The notes beneath the pieces were generated by a model. The model worked only from the letters and a program-made list of their open reading frames with translations, was not told where the DNA came from and searched no databases. Of a stretch of DNA of 64,000 nucleotides, positions 31,558-39,153 are shown one piece after another. Positions within the stretch are counted from its first letter, which is position 1. Each line of letters begins with the position of its first letter. Source of the DNA: Nocardiopsis flavescens (GTDB taxonomy: Bacteria > Actinomycetota > Actinomycetes > Streptosporangiales > Streptosporangiaceae); the NCBI RefSeq assembly GCF_900141985.1, contig NZ_FQZK01000004.1, positions 310,001 through 374,000 on the forward strand, written 5' to 3'. A program made the position numbers and the translations under genes.

Positions 31558-32539
31558 TGATCAGCATCTCCTTGCGGTCCCCGATCAGGCCCTGTGGACG
31601 GAACACGATCAGCAGCACCAGCAGCAGACCCGCGAACGCCAGCTGGAGCGCACCGTAGTCCGGGCCGTCCAGGAAGGGCATCAGCCCCAGGTCCCGGCCC
31701 AGGTACTTGAGCAGGCCGTCCGTGAAGTTCATCAGGAACCAGAACGTCATCGCCCCGATGACCGGGCCGAACACCCGGCCCGCACCGCCCAGCAGCAGGA
31801 TCGCCCACAGGAAGAACGTCACCTGCGGCTTGAACTGGTCCGGCTGGATCGACGCCTGGTGCACCGCCATCATGCAGCCCGCCAGGGCGCCGATCAGGCC
31901 GCCCAGCACCAGGATCTGCATCTTGTACGCGAACACGTTCTTGCCCAGGCTGCGGACCGCGTCCTCGTCCTCGCGGATGCCCTTGATCACACGGCCCCAC
32001 GGGCTGTGGATGAGCAGCCACGTCAGCCCCACCATCAACAGCACCAGGGACCAGGTGACCACCATCGTCCACAGGTGGGCGCCCGTGTACGTCAGGTCGC
32101 CGATCCCGTACCGGCCGCCGGGATCGAACGGGTTCAGCGCGCGGAAGTCGCCCGCCAGGTTCTGGAGCCCGTACACGCCGCCGGTCAGCGGCTCGGCGAA
32201 CCCCGCCCGGTAGACCAGCCGGAGCACTTCCGCCGCCGCGATCGTCGTGATCGACAGGTAGTCCGCCCGCAGGCGCAGGGTCGGGATGCCCAGCAGCAGC
32301 GCCAGCACCAGCGCGCACAGCAGGCCCACACCGAAACCGACGAACAGCGGCAGCCCGAACACCGACACGCTGATACCGACGCCGTACGCGCCCACCAGCA
32401 TGAAGCCGACCTGGCCGAAGTTCAGCAGACCCGTGTACCCGAAGTGCAGGTTCAGGCCGATGGCCGCCAGCGCGTAGATCGCCGCGATCGGGCCGAGGGC
32501 CGACCGGACCGACTCGACCAGGATAGAAAGGATGTCCAT
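31547..32539 (-). CDS. livM: Branched-chain amino-acid ABC transporter permease LivM
   Basis: Inner-membrane subunit forming the channel with LivH. The 330-residue, strongly hydrophobic protein has about 8-9 transmembrane helices, the family segment NLHFGYTGLLNFGQVGFM near residues 30-47, and the cytoplasmic coupling loop with SPWGRVIKGIREDEDAVRSL near 180-198 that docks on the ATPase. ATG at 32539 with AGGAGAG upstream, 11 bases after the livH stop. Confidence 0.95.
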   Translation of the reverse strand: MDILSILVESVRSALGPIAAIYALAAIGLNLHFGYTGLLNFGQVGFMLVGAYGVGISVSVFGLPLFVGFGVGLLCALVLALLLGIPTLRLRADYLSITTIAAAEVLRLVYRAGFAEPLTGGVYGLQNLAGDFRALNPFDPGGRYGIGDLTYTGAHLWTMVVTWSLVLLMVGLTWLLIHSPWGRVIKGIREDEDAVRSLGKNVFAYKMQILVLGGLIGALAGCMMAVHQASIQPDQFKPQVTFFLWAILLLGGAGRVFGPVIGAMTFWFLMNFTDGLLKYLGRDLGLMPFLDGPDYGALQLAFAGLLLVLLIVFRPQGLIGDRKEMLINVK

Positions 32540-32550
32540 CGTCTTCTCTC

Positions 32551-34113
32551 CTAGCCGACCCGCTCAGCGCGGCCGAGCAGGCCCTGGGGCCTGAACAGCA
32601 GCATGAGGATCATCAAAGCCAGGGCCCACGCCTGCATCAGCTGCGACGGGAACCACAGGGTGGACAGCATCGCGACCAGGCCGACGGCGATACCGCCGAC
32701 CATCGCGCCGTAGGCCGTGCCCAGGCCGCCCAGGATCACCGCCGCGAACATCATCAGCAGCAGGCGGAAGCCCATCTCGTACTGCACGACCTGGTTGAGG
32801 CCGTACAGGACGCCGCCCAGGGCCGCCAGACCGCCGCCCAGGCCCCACACGTACAGGGTGACCCGGTCCACGTCGATACCCGACGACTCCGCCAGGTCCC
32901 GGTTGTCCGACACCGCGCGCATCGCCTTGCCGATCCGGGTGAACTGGAGCAGGCACGCCACCAGGACCAGGACCACGACCGCCACGCCCATGATCACCAG
33001 GTCGCGCGGGGGCATCGCGATCGGCCCCAGGCGCACCACCTCCTGGATCTGGAAGCCGGCGTACCGGCTGCGGTCGGCGCCGAACAGCACCAGGATCACG
33101 TGGCGCAGGATCAGCGCCAGACCGATCGACACGATGAACATCTGGATCAGCGCCACGTGGCGGCGGCGCAGCGGGCGCCACAGGTACCGCTCCATGGAGG
33201 CGCCGAGCACGGCGCCCATGACCACGGCGATGCCCGCCGCGATCCACAGGGGGACCTTCCAGCCGACCGCGTCGCCCAGCACGCCGAGCACGGTGGCCAG
33301 CGCGATGCCCGCGACGATCGACGACCACTGGGCCACGATCAGGGCGGTGCGCGACAGCCGGGTCTCCAGGAGGGCGCCGATGAGGATCGCGCCCCCCAGG
33401 CCCGCGAAGATCGCGAGCAGGGAGTTGCCCATGCCGGCCGCGCCGCTGCTGAACACCAGGGCGACCATGGCGCCGAAGGTGACCATGTCGCCGTGGGCGA
33501 AGTTGATCATCTTGGTCGAGCCGAAGATCAGCGACAGGCCGATCGCCGAGATCGCGATCACCAGGCCGAAGAGGAGGCCGGCCGCGGTCAGCTGGATGAA
33601 CCGGCTGCCGAAGGTTCCGCCCGAGGCGGGGGCCACGTCGCCCTCTTCCGAGGCGGCGTCCCCGTCTTCGGGGGTCTCCGAGTCCGCGTCGGACGGGGAC
33701 TGCGTCCCGGACGGTTCGTCACCTCCGCCCGCGGACTCCAGGGCGATGATCAGCGGGCGCTGGTCGCCCGCCTCCACCTCCACCTCGGTCTCTCCGTCGA
33801 CGAGAATGGCCGTCTCTCGCACGGCGAACTCTGCGGGGACCGAATCCTGGTCCACCACGACGCGGTAGGTGCCCGGTCCGGGCAGCTCCACCACCCAATT
33901 TCCTTCAGGGTCGGTCTCCGCCGCACCGGTCTCGTCCTCACCGTCGAACACCTGGATCGTGATGCCTTCGACACCCTGATCCCGGTCGTCCGGGTTGCGG
34001 ATCTGACCCTGCAGCGTTTCACCGCCCTGTTCGTCCGCCGTCGCCGCCGGCCCGGGGATCACCAGGATGGCGGTGATCAGGGCGAGCAGCACGGTCACGA
34101 GGCGTGTGCGCAC
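32551..34113 (-). CDS. livH: LivH-type permease fused to a secreted N-terminal domain
   Basis: First gene of the livHMGF operon. The GTG at 34113 follows AAGGAG and gives 520 residues. Residues 1-28 are a signal peptide (LVTVLLALITAILVIPGPA). Residues about 30-130 form a beta-rich domain resembling carboxypeptidase-regulatory/SdrD-type folds (GITIQVFDGEDETG, GNWVVELPGPGTYRVVVDQ). An acidic Ser/Glu/Asp linker runs to about 172. The rest is a normal LivH permease with about 8 helices (GLSLIFGSTKMINFAHGD; GKAMRAVSDNRDLAESSGID). Standard LivH is about 300 residues, so this is a fusion adding an extracytoplasmic domain. Confidence 0.92.
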   Translation of the reverse strand: MRTRLVTVLLALITAILVIPGPAATADEQGGETLQGQIRNPDDRDQGVEGITIQVFDGEDETGAAETDPEGNWVVELPGPGTYRVVVDQDSVPAEFAVRETAILVDGETEVEVEAGDQRPLIIALESAGGGDEPSGTQSPSDADSETPEDGDAASEEGDVAPASGGTFGSRFIQLTAAGLLFGLVIAISAIGLSLIFGSTKMINFAHGDMVTFGAMVALVFSSGAAGMGNSLLAIFAGLGGAILIGALLETRLSRTALIVAQWSSIVAGIALATVLGVLGDAVGWKVPLWIAAGIAVVMGAVLGASMERYLWRPLRRRHVALIQMFIVSIGLALILRHVILVLFGADRSRYAGFQIQEVVRLGPIAMPPRDLVIMGVAVVVLVLVACLLQFTRIGKAMRAVSDNRDLAESSGIDVDRVTLYVWGLGGGLAALGGVLYGLNQVVQYEMGFRLLLMMFAAVILGGLGTAYGAMVGGIAVGLVAMLSTLWFPSQLMQAWALALMILMLLFRPQGLLGRAERVG

Positions 34114-34221
34114 GCGCGCTCCTTGCGCATCTGAGGGTGGCGGTGCCGTATGCGCGCATTCGACACCGCTGTCCATTGCTGTTCGGTGCGGTGAGTTTAG
34201 CCCGGTTTAGGCTGGTCATTC

Positions 34222-34233
34222 AGCTTCGCTTAA
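34222..34233 (-). promoter_or_regulatory. TTAAGC-N3-GCT motif upstream of livH
   Basis: TTAAGCGAAGCT on the minus strand, 109-120 bases before the livH start, matching the motif 115-126 bases before livK. TAAACC lies 18 bases further on, so it might be a -35 element rather than an operator. The gap 34114-34397 shows no gene. Confidence 0.35.
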
Positions 34234-34397
34234 ACCACGTGACCCAAATGTCACCCCATCGTTCAGAAACGAGACCCAACCGTCACGAAACCCCCCTTGA
34301 CGCTAGACGCCTGTCTCGTTTCCCACGCTCTGAGTGATCGATCTGCACATTTCCCACGCGTTTCGTGCGCGCCCCGACATGACGAACGCATGACGAA

Positions 34398-34424
34398 GGG
34401 GCCGCACCCTCCGGGTGCGACCCC
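34398..34424 (-). terminator. Hairpin terminator after the ANTAR regulator gene
   Basis: GGGGCCGCACCC pairs with GGGTGCGACCCC (one G-T pair) around a TCC loop, 27 bases beyond the minus-strand stop at 34451. Confidence 0.75.
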
Positions 34425-34450
34425 TGTTCAGTCCGCCTGCGAGTGGATCG

Positions 34451-35047
34451 TTAGGCCTGCTTGCCCCCCAGGGTCTCCACGACCGTCTCCGCCACCCTGC
34501 GCATCGTCAAGCGGCGGTCCATGGAGTTCTTCTGGATCCACCGGAACGCCTCGGGCTCGCTCATGCCGTGCCGGCTCTGGAGCAGGCCCTTGGCCTGCTC
34601 CACCAGCTTGCGCGTCTCCAGCCGCTCCTGGAGGCTGCCGACCTCGGCCTCCAGCGCCGCCAGCTCGGCGTACCGGGAGGTCGCCATCTCGATGGCGGGC
34701 ACCAGGTCGGCCTTGCTGAACGGTTTCACCAGGTAGGCCATGGCCCCCGCGTCGCGCGCCCGCTCCACCAGCTCGCGCTGGGAGAACGCCGTCAGGATCA
34801 CCACGGGGGCGATCCGCTCCCCGGCGATCCGCTCGGCGGCCGAGAGGCCGTCGAGCACGGGCATCTTGATGTCGGTGATCACCAGGTCCGGCTTGAGCTC
34901 GCGAGCGAGCCGGATGGCGGTCTCCCCGTCCCCGGCCTCACCGACGACGGCGTAGCCGTCCTCTTCGAGCATCTCCTTGAGGTCCAGGCGGATCAGGGCC
35001 TCGTCTTCCGCGATCACCACGCGGCTCTGCGTCCTCGTCACGTACAT
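34451..35047 (-). CDS. pdtaR: Response regulator with ANTAR RNA-binding output (PdtaR-like)
   Basis: Acts after transcription: phosphorylation lets the ANTAR domain bind paired RNA hairpins and prevent termination. The 198-residue protein has a receiver domain (9-125) with acidic pocket AEDEA, phospho-acceptor Asp 59 in VITDIKMP and the conserved Lys in LVKPFSK. The ANTAR domain (about 138-195, KLVEQAKGLLQSRHGMSEPEAFRWIQ) follows a short coiled coil. I take the ATG at 35047, just before the receiver fold; the frame opens from 35092. The cognate kinase is not in the window. Lies near pyk and polA as in Mycobacterium. Confidence 0.9.
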   Translation of the reverse strand: MYVTRTQSRVVIAEDEALIRLDLKEMLEEDGYAVVGEAGDGETAIRLARELKPDLVITDIKMPVLDGLSAAERIAGERIAPVVILTAFSQRELVERARDAGAMAYLVKPFSKADLVPAIEMATSRYAELAALEAEVGSLQERLETRKLVEQAKGLLQSRHGMSEPEAFRWIQKNSMDRRLTMRRVAETVVETLGGKQA

Positions 35048-35184
35048 GAGGTTACCGAGATCCGATAGGATGCTGATCGTCGGACCCGGCAATGCTGGCC
35101 AATCGTGACATCACTGTTGGCCCCTCGCCGCCGGTCCCCTGCATAGGGACTACCGTGAAGCCAAACCGGACATAAGCCCCAAGC

Positions 35185-35258
35185 GCCCTGATATCCCAAC
35201 AGGCAGAGGAAAACGGCTCAAACCCGTTACAGTGTGGGTTCGAATCCCACTCAGGGCA
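35185..35258 (+). tRNA. tRNA with CAA anticodon (Leu), short variable arm
   Basis: A full cloverleaf: acceptor GCCCTGA with TCAGGGC, a 3-bp D stem (TCC with GGA) and GG in the D loop, anticodon stem AACGG with CCGTT around loop CTCAAAC (anticodon CAA, Leu UUG codon), T stem GTGGG with CCCAC around TTCGAAT, discriminator A. CCA is not encoded. The variable region is only ACAGT, whereas bacterial tRNA-Leu normally has a long arm. A rho-independent terminator follows. Identity is from the anticodon only. Confidence 0.82.
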
Positions 35259-35267
35259 CAAGCAAAC

Positions 35268-35292
35268 GAAAGCCGCCCATCGGGCGGCTTTC
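35268..35292 (+). terminator. Rho-independent terminator after the tRNA
   Basis: An 11-bp stem (GAAAGCCGCCC with its complement) and ATC loop, followed by the T-rich TTCATTTC, 9 bases past the tRNA. Confidence 0.88.
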
Positions 35293-35366
35293 TTCATTTC
35301 AGACATAACACCCTGACCTGCATGGACACCAAGGGGATGTCGCAGGTGTGAGCAAGCATTCACAGC

Positions 35367-36161
35367 ATGTACTCACGCGAAGTCGTCGACAAAGCCCTCC
35401 ACCTCCACTCCCAGGGGCACAGCGACCGGGCCGTCGCCAACGCCTGTGGGGTCTCCCTATGGACGGTCAGGCACTGGCGCTACGGACGGCGCCGGGGTGC
35501 CGACGTCGAAGCCCGCCGCCGGGATCGCACGTCCTGCTGCCCCAAGTGCAGCAGTGGTCACCTGGCTCCAGAAGCCTACGCCTACCTGCTCGGGCTGTAC
35601 CTCGGCGACGGCTACATCGGTCGGATCCGCAACGGAGTCGACTATTTGGCGATCTTGTGCGCCGACGCTTGGCCTGAACTGATGAGCGAATGTGCACAGG
35701 CCCTCGCCCAGGTCTTCCCCGTGAAGGTGTACCGCGTCCAACGCCAGGGCTCTACCGAGGTCAAGGCGGCATCCAAACACTGGCGCTGCGTCTTCCCCCA
35801 GCACGGCCCTGGAAGGAAACACACCCGCCGGATCATCCTCGAACCCTGGCAGCGGGAGATCGTGGACGCCCACCCCGAGAAGTTCGTCCGGGGCCTCATG
35901 CACTCCGACGGCTGGCGCGGCGTCAACCGGGTGCGCCAGCGCACGCCACGGGGCTGGAAGTACTACGAGTACCCCCGCTACGACTTCGTCAACGCATCCC
36001 GGGACATCGTGAACCTCATGACCGACGCCCTCGACCTCCTGGGCGTCCCCTGGACGGAACGGGTGCAGCGGCGCCCCCCGCACCAGGACAGGATCACCGT
36101 GTCGGTCGCCCGGAGGGACGCCGTCGCGCGGCTCGATGAGTTCGTGGGGGCCAAGGGCTAG
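35367..36161 (+). CDS. LAGLIDADG homing-endonuclease-like protein with HTH
   Basis: A 264-residue protein with an N-terminal helix-turn-helix (about 5-40, SDRAVANACGVSLWTVRHWR), a short Cys pair CCPKC, and two LAGLIDADG-like motifs: LLGLYLGDG (74-82) and FVRGLMHSDG (173-182). Each ends in the acidic residue needed for metal binding, so a monomeric two-repeat endonuclease fold is likely intact. It may be a free-standing homing endonuclease or a domesticated DNA-binding protein of the WhiA kind. It lies about 110 bases after the tRNA. The start ATG lacks a clear ribosome-binding site. It converges on the GAPDH gene. Confidence 0.78.
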   Translation: MYSREVVDKALHLHSQGHSDRAVANACGVSLWTVRHWRYGRRRGADVEARRRDRTSCCPKCSSGHLAPEAYAYLLGLYLGDGYIGRIRNGVDYLAILCADAWPELMSECAQALAQVFPVKVYRVQRQGSTEVKAASKHWRCVFPQHGPGRKHTRRIILEPWQREIVDAHPEKFVRGLMHSDGWRGVNRVRQRTPRGWKYYEYPRYDFVNASRDIVNLMTDALDLLGVPWTERVQRRPPHQDRITVSVARRDAVARLDEFVGAKG

Positions 36162-36165
36162 CGGT

Positions 36166-36191
36166 GGGCCCGGGCTCGGCTGCCCGGGCCC
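36166..36191. terminator. Hairpin between convergent genes
   Basis: GGGCCCGGGC and GCCCGGGCCC around a 6-base loop, between the LAGLIDADG stop (36161) and the GAPDH stop (36201). Confidence 0.7.
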
Positions 36192-36200
36192 CCGGAGGGC

Positions 36201-37196
36201 CTACGCGCCGATGCGCCCGGACAGCTCCACCAGGCGGTTCGCGAAGCCCCACTCGTTGTCGTACCAGGCGAAGACCTTGACCTGGTCCCCCACGGCCTGG
36301 GTGAGGGGCGCGTCGAAGACCGCGGAGTGGGGGTCGCCGACGATGTCGGCCGAGACCAGGGGCGCCTCCGAGTAGGACAGGTACGCCGACATCGCCGGGT
36401 CCTCGGCGGCGCGGCGGAAGGCGGCGTTGACCTCCTCGGCGGTGGCCGGCCGGGAGAGGCGGGCGGTGAGGTCGGTGATGGACCCGACGGGGACGGGCAC
36501 GCGCAGGGAGAGGCCGGTGAGCCTGCCGTCGAGTTCGGGGATGATCCGGCCGATGGTGGCCGCGGCGCCGGAGGAGGTGGGGATCGTGGACAGGGCGGCG
36601 GCGCGGGCCCGTCGCGGGTCGCCGTGCGGGGCGTCGTGGAGGCGCTGGTCACCGGTGTAGGCGTGGACGGTGGTCATGAGGCCGGTCTCGACGCCGAACG
36701 CCTCGTGCAGGACCTTGGCCATGGGGGCGAGGCAGTTGGTGGTGCAGGAGCCGTTGGAGAAGACGTCGCCGGTCATGTCGACCGCGTGGTCGTTGACGCC
36801 CAGGACGAGGGCGGGGACCTCGTGGTCGGCGGGGGCGGAGATGAGGACCTTGCGGGCTCCGGCGGCGAGGTGGCGGCGTGCCGCGGCCGCGGTGGTGAAC
36901 AGGCCGGTCGACTCGATGACGACGTCGACGCGCTCCTCGCCCCAGGGGATGCGGTCGGGTTCGCGCTCGGAGGTGACGCGGATGCGGGCCCGGTCCAGGA
37001 GGAGGGTGTCGCCGTCGGCGCGTACTCCGGGCAGGCGGCCGTGGACGGAGTCCCATTCCAGGAGTGCGGCCAGGGTGGCGGCGTCGGTGAGGTCGTTGAC
37101 GGCGACGACCTGTACGTCGGCTCCGCTGCGCAGGGCGGCGCGCAGGTAGGCGCGGCCGATGCGGCCGAAGCCGTTGATCCCGATGCGGACGGTCAT
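36201..37196 (-). CDS. gap: Glyceraldehyde-3-phosphate dehydrogenase, type I
   Basis: Oxidises glyceraldehyde-3-phosphate to 1,3-bisphosphoglycerate. The 331-residue protein has NAD-binding GINGFGRIGR, the VNDLTD segment (Asp 35) that favours NAD over NADP, the catalytic Cys 151 in SNGSCTTNCLAP (usual form SNASCTTNC) and His 178 in TTVHAYTGDQ. ATG at 37196 with GGAAGAGG upstream. It follows a TetR gene at 35 bases, not pgk or tpi, so it is probably an extra, regulated copy rather than the main glycolytic enzyme; that is inference. Confidence 0.93.
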   Translation of the reverse strand: MTVRIGINGFGRIGRAYLRAALRSGADVQVVAVNDLTDAATLAALLEWDSVHGRLPGVRADGDTLLLDRARIRVTSEREPDRIPWGEERVDVVIESTGLFTTAAAARRHLAAGARKVLISAPADHEVPALVLGVNDHAVDMTGDVFSNGSCTTNCLAPMAKVLHEAFGVETGLMTTVHAYTGDQRLHDAPHGDPRRARAAALSTIPTSSGAAATIGRIIPELDGRLTGLSLRVPVPVGSITDLTARLSRPATAEEVNAAFRRAAEDPAMSAYLSYSEAPLVSADIVGDPHSAVFDAPLTQAVGDQVKVFAWYDNEWGFANRLVELSGRIGA

Positions 37197-37231
37197 GGGT
37201 GTGCCTCTTCCTGTGGTGGGGGGTGGCGGGG

Positions 37232-37810
37232 TCAGTGTTCGCCGCGGGCGGCGGTGCGGGCGGCGTCGAGGAGGGCGAGGGCGCCGCGGACGGCGGCGTC
37301 CATGGGCTGCTGTTCGCCGCGGGCGCGGGCGAGCACGTAGCCGCCCTGGATGACGGCGGCCAGGGTGCGGGCGAGGTCGCCGGGGTCGGTGTCGGCGGGG
37401 AGTTCGCCCGCGGCGACGGCGTCGGTGATGGCGTGTTCCCAGCGGTCGAGCATGGTGTCGAAGGCGGTGGCGACGACGGTGCGGAGTTCGGGGTCGGTGA
37501 CGGCCTGGGGGTCCTGGGTCATGCGGCCGACGCGGCATCCGAGGGTGCCGGGGCGCGGGAGCGCGAGGTAGCGCTTCATGCGTTCGAGGGGGGAGCCGTC
37601 GCCGTCGAGGGGGGAGGCGGCGGCGGTCATGTCCCGGGCGACGGCGGTGAGCGCTTCGACGGCGAGCTGGTGTTTGCCGGTGAAGTGGTGGTACATGCTG
37701 CCCTGGCCGACGCCGGCGCGGGACATGACGTCGCGGGGGCTGGTGGCGGCGTAGCCGCGTTCCCAGAGGAGTTCGGCCATGGCGTCCGTCAGTTGTGCGC
37801 GTGAGCTCAT
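37232..37810 (-). CDS. TetR/AcrR-family transcriptional regulator
   Basis: A 192-residue repressor-type protein. The N-terminal helix-turn-helix is clear (LTDAMAELLWERGYAATSPRDVMSRAGV, then GSMYHHFTGKHQL, residues about 6-50). The C-terminal ligand-binding half resembles the LmrA/YxaF-type subgroup (a Cys at GTLGCRVGRMTQ). ATG at 37810. It precedes GAPDH in the same direction and has a dyad overlapping its own promoter, so it likely regulates itself and gap. The ligand is unknown. Confidence 0.88.
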   Translation of the reverse strand: MSSRAQLTDAMAELLWERGYAATSPRDVMSRAGVGQGSMYHHFTGKHQLAVEALTAVARDMTAAASPLDGDGSPLERMKRYLALPRPGTLGCRVGRMTQDPQAVTDPELRTVVATAFDTMLDRWEHAITDAVAAGELPADTDPGDLARTLAAVIQGGYVLARARGEQQPMDAAVRGALALLDAARTAARGEH

Positions 37811-37817
37811 GCGGTCA

Positions 37818-37839
37818 CTGTAACAACTGGTATGTACAG
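37818..37839. promoter_or_regulatory. Candidate TetR operator
   Basis: A 22-base imperfect dyad with arms CTGTA and TACAG and partial symmetry inside, ending 8 bases upstream of the TetR start codon. The rest of the gap to 38120 shows no gene. Confidence 0.5.
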
Positions 37840-38120
37840 AGCGGTCGTGCGGGTCCCCGTGTGTTCGCGGCCGGGTGGGGCGGTGTCGGTTTGGGGGGCG
37901 GTGGGTCGGGTGGGCGGTTCTGGTTGGGCGGAACGGATGTAACTACCCGGCCGGTTCGGCATAAAAAGGGCCTTTTGTCACTTCATGCCCGGGCAAGGCG
38001 GGGCCAACCGGTCACATCACGGCCACAACCTGAATACAACCCGTGGGTTCGGTCCCCGCCGCAGGCCGGATTCGATGATCCTTGAGAATCGGAGGCGGGT
38101 TCTCAGGAGAGGAGCAGCGG

Positions 38121-39080
38121 GTGCTGACCGTGGCGGCCGGAGTGTTCGGCGCACTGGTGATCGGGGCCTGGGTCGTGGTGGCCTGGGGGTCCGGCCGGCG
38201 TCGCCCCTGGCTGCTGACACCGGTCGCCCTGCTGGTCGTCGTCCTGGTCGCACTGGCCCCCGGCTGGGCCTTCCTGCCCGCCGCGGCCCTGGCCGCGGGC
38301 TCCTTCGTGGAGCTGGTGCTGGGGTCGCGCGAGTCCCCCGCGCTGCGCACCCGGGACGCCGACGCCCCGTTGAGCACCGAGCGCTGGGCGGCCGCGGCCG
38401 CCGCGCCGTTCCGGGTGGCGCTGGCCGAGCCCTGGGACGTGGTGGCCCGCCCGACGCTGCGCCGCCAGTACCGGCGGCTGCTGGAGCGGCAGTGGGACGT
38501 GACGGACCGCGAGTCCCTGCTCGCGGCCATCGAGCGGCAGATGGACGGGCTGCACCGGGAGCCGAGCCTGGACCTGGTGGTGGACCTGGCCGCCGGGGTG
38601 GCGCGCTCGCGGCTGCCGCGCGAGCAGGGCGGCCACTCCACCGGGGAGCAGGTGCGGCTGACGCCGGAGCAGGTGGGGCGGCTGCGCATGGTGACCGGGG
38701 TCGCCGAGGGCGACGAGACCGTGATCATCGGCGCCTACCAGTGGTGGAAGTCGGTGCACGTGATCCGGCTGGTGTGCGGGGGCGCCACCTTGGACTGGCT
38801 GAGCCCGGTGGAGTCGCAGACGACGCTGCGCCGGGTCGCCTCCGACCTCCAGCGCCGCTACTCGTCGTGGCAGCAGCTGTCGATGGCGTTCCACGCGGGG
38901 TACCTGCTGTGGCCGGAGAAGGGCGTGGAGGGCGACCACGGGGGCACCGACCGGGTGTGGGCGGCCCTGGGCCTGCTGACCGAGGACACGCGCAGCCCGT
39001 GGAACCTGCTGCCGTGGGACATGCCGCTGGAGCGGGTGCTGCCCGAGACGGGCGGCCAGGAGCAGGAGACCCACCGCTGA
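38121..39080 (+). CDS. DUF1266-like protein with N-terminal membrane anchor
   Basis: Function unknown. The GTG at 38121 follows AGGAGAGGAG and gives 319 residues. Two hydrophobic helices (about 2-22 and 28-62) anchor the protein. The C-terminal domain has the Trp-rich layout of DUF1266: [18 protein letters not shown] near residue 120, [13 protein letters not shown] near 205, and [13 protein letters not shown] near the end. The frame extends upstream to 38082 but without a better start. Converges on pyk. Confidence 0.75.
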   Translation: MLTVAAGVFGALVIGAWVVVAWGSGRRRPWLLTPVALLVVVLVALAPGWAFLPAAALAAGSFVELVLGSRESPALRTRDADAPLSTERWAAAAAAPFRVALAEPWDVVARPTLRRQYRRLLERQWDVTDRESLLAAIERQMDGLHREPSLDLVVDLAAGVARSRLPREQGGHSTGEQVRLTPEQVGRLRMVTGVAEGDETVIIGAYQWWKSVHVIRLVCGGATLDWLSPVESQTTLRRVASDLQRRYSSWQQLSMAFHAGYLLWPEKGVEGDHGGTDRVWAALGLLTEDTRSPWNLLPWDMPLERVLPETGGQEQETHR

Positions 39081-39153
39081 CCGGCTCCGGGTCCGGTCCC
39101 GGTCCGCGGGCGCGGCTCATACGCCCCGGACCGGCAACCGGACGGTTTCGGCG

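Noticed and set aside
39081..39153. Possible terminator between the DUF1266 gene and pyk
   Set aside because: CCGGTCC and GGACCGG are present but the loop is long and alternative pairings compete, so I do not call it.
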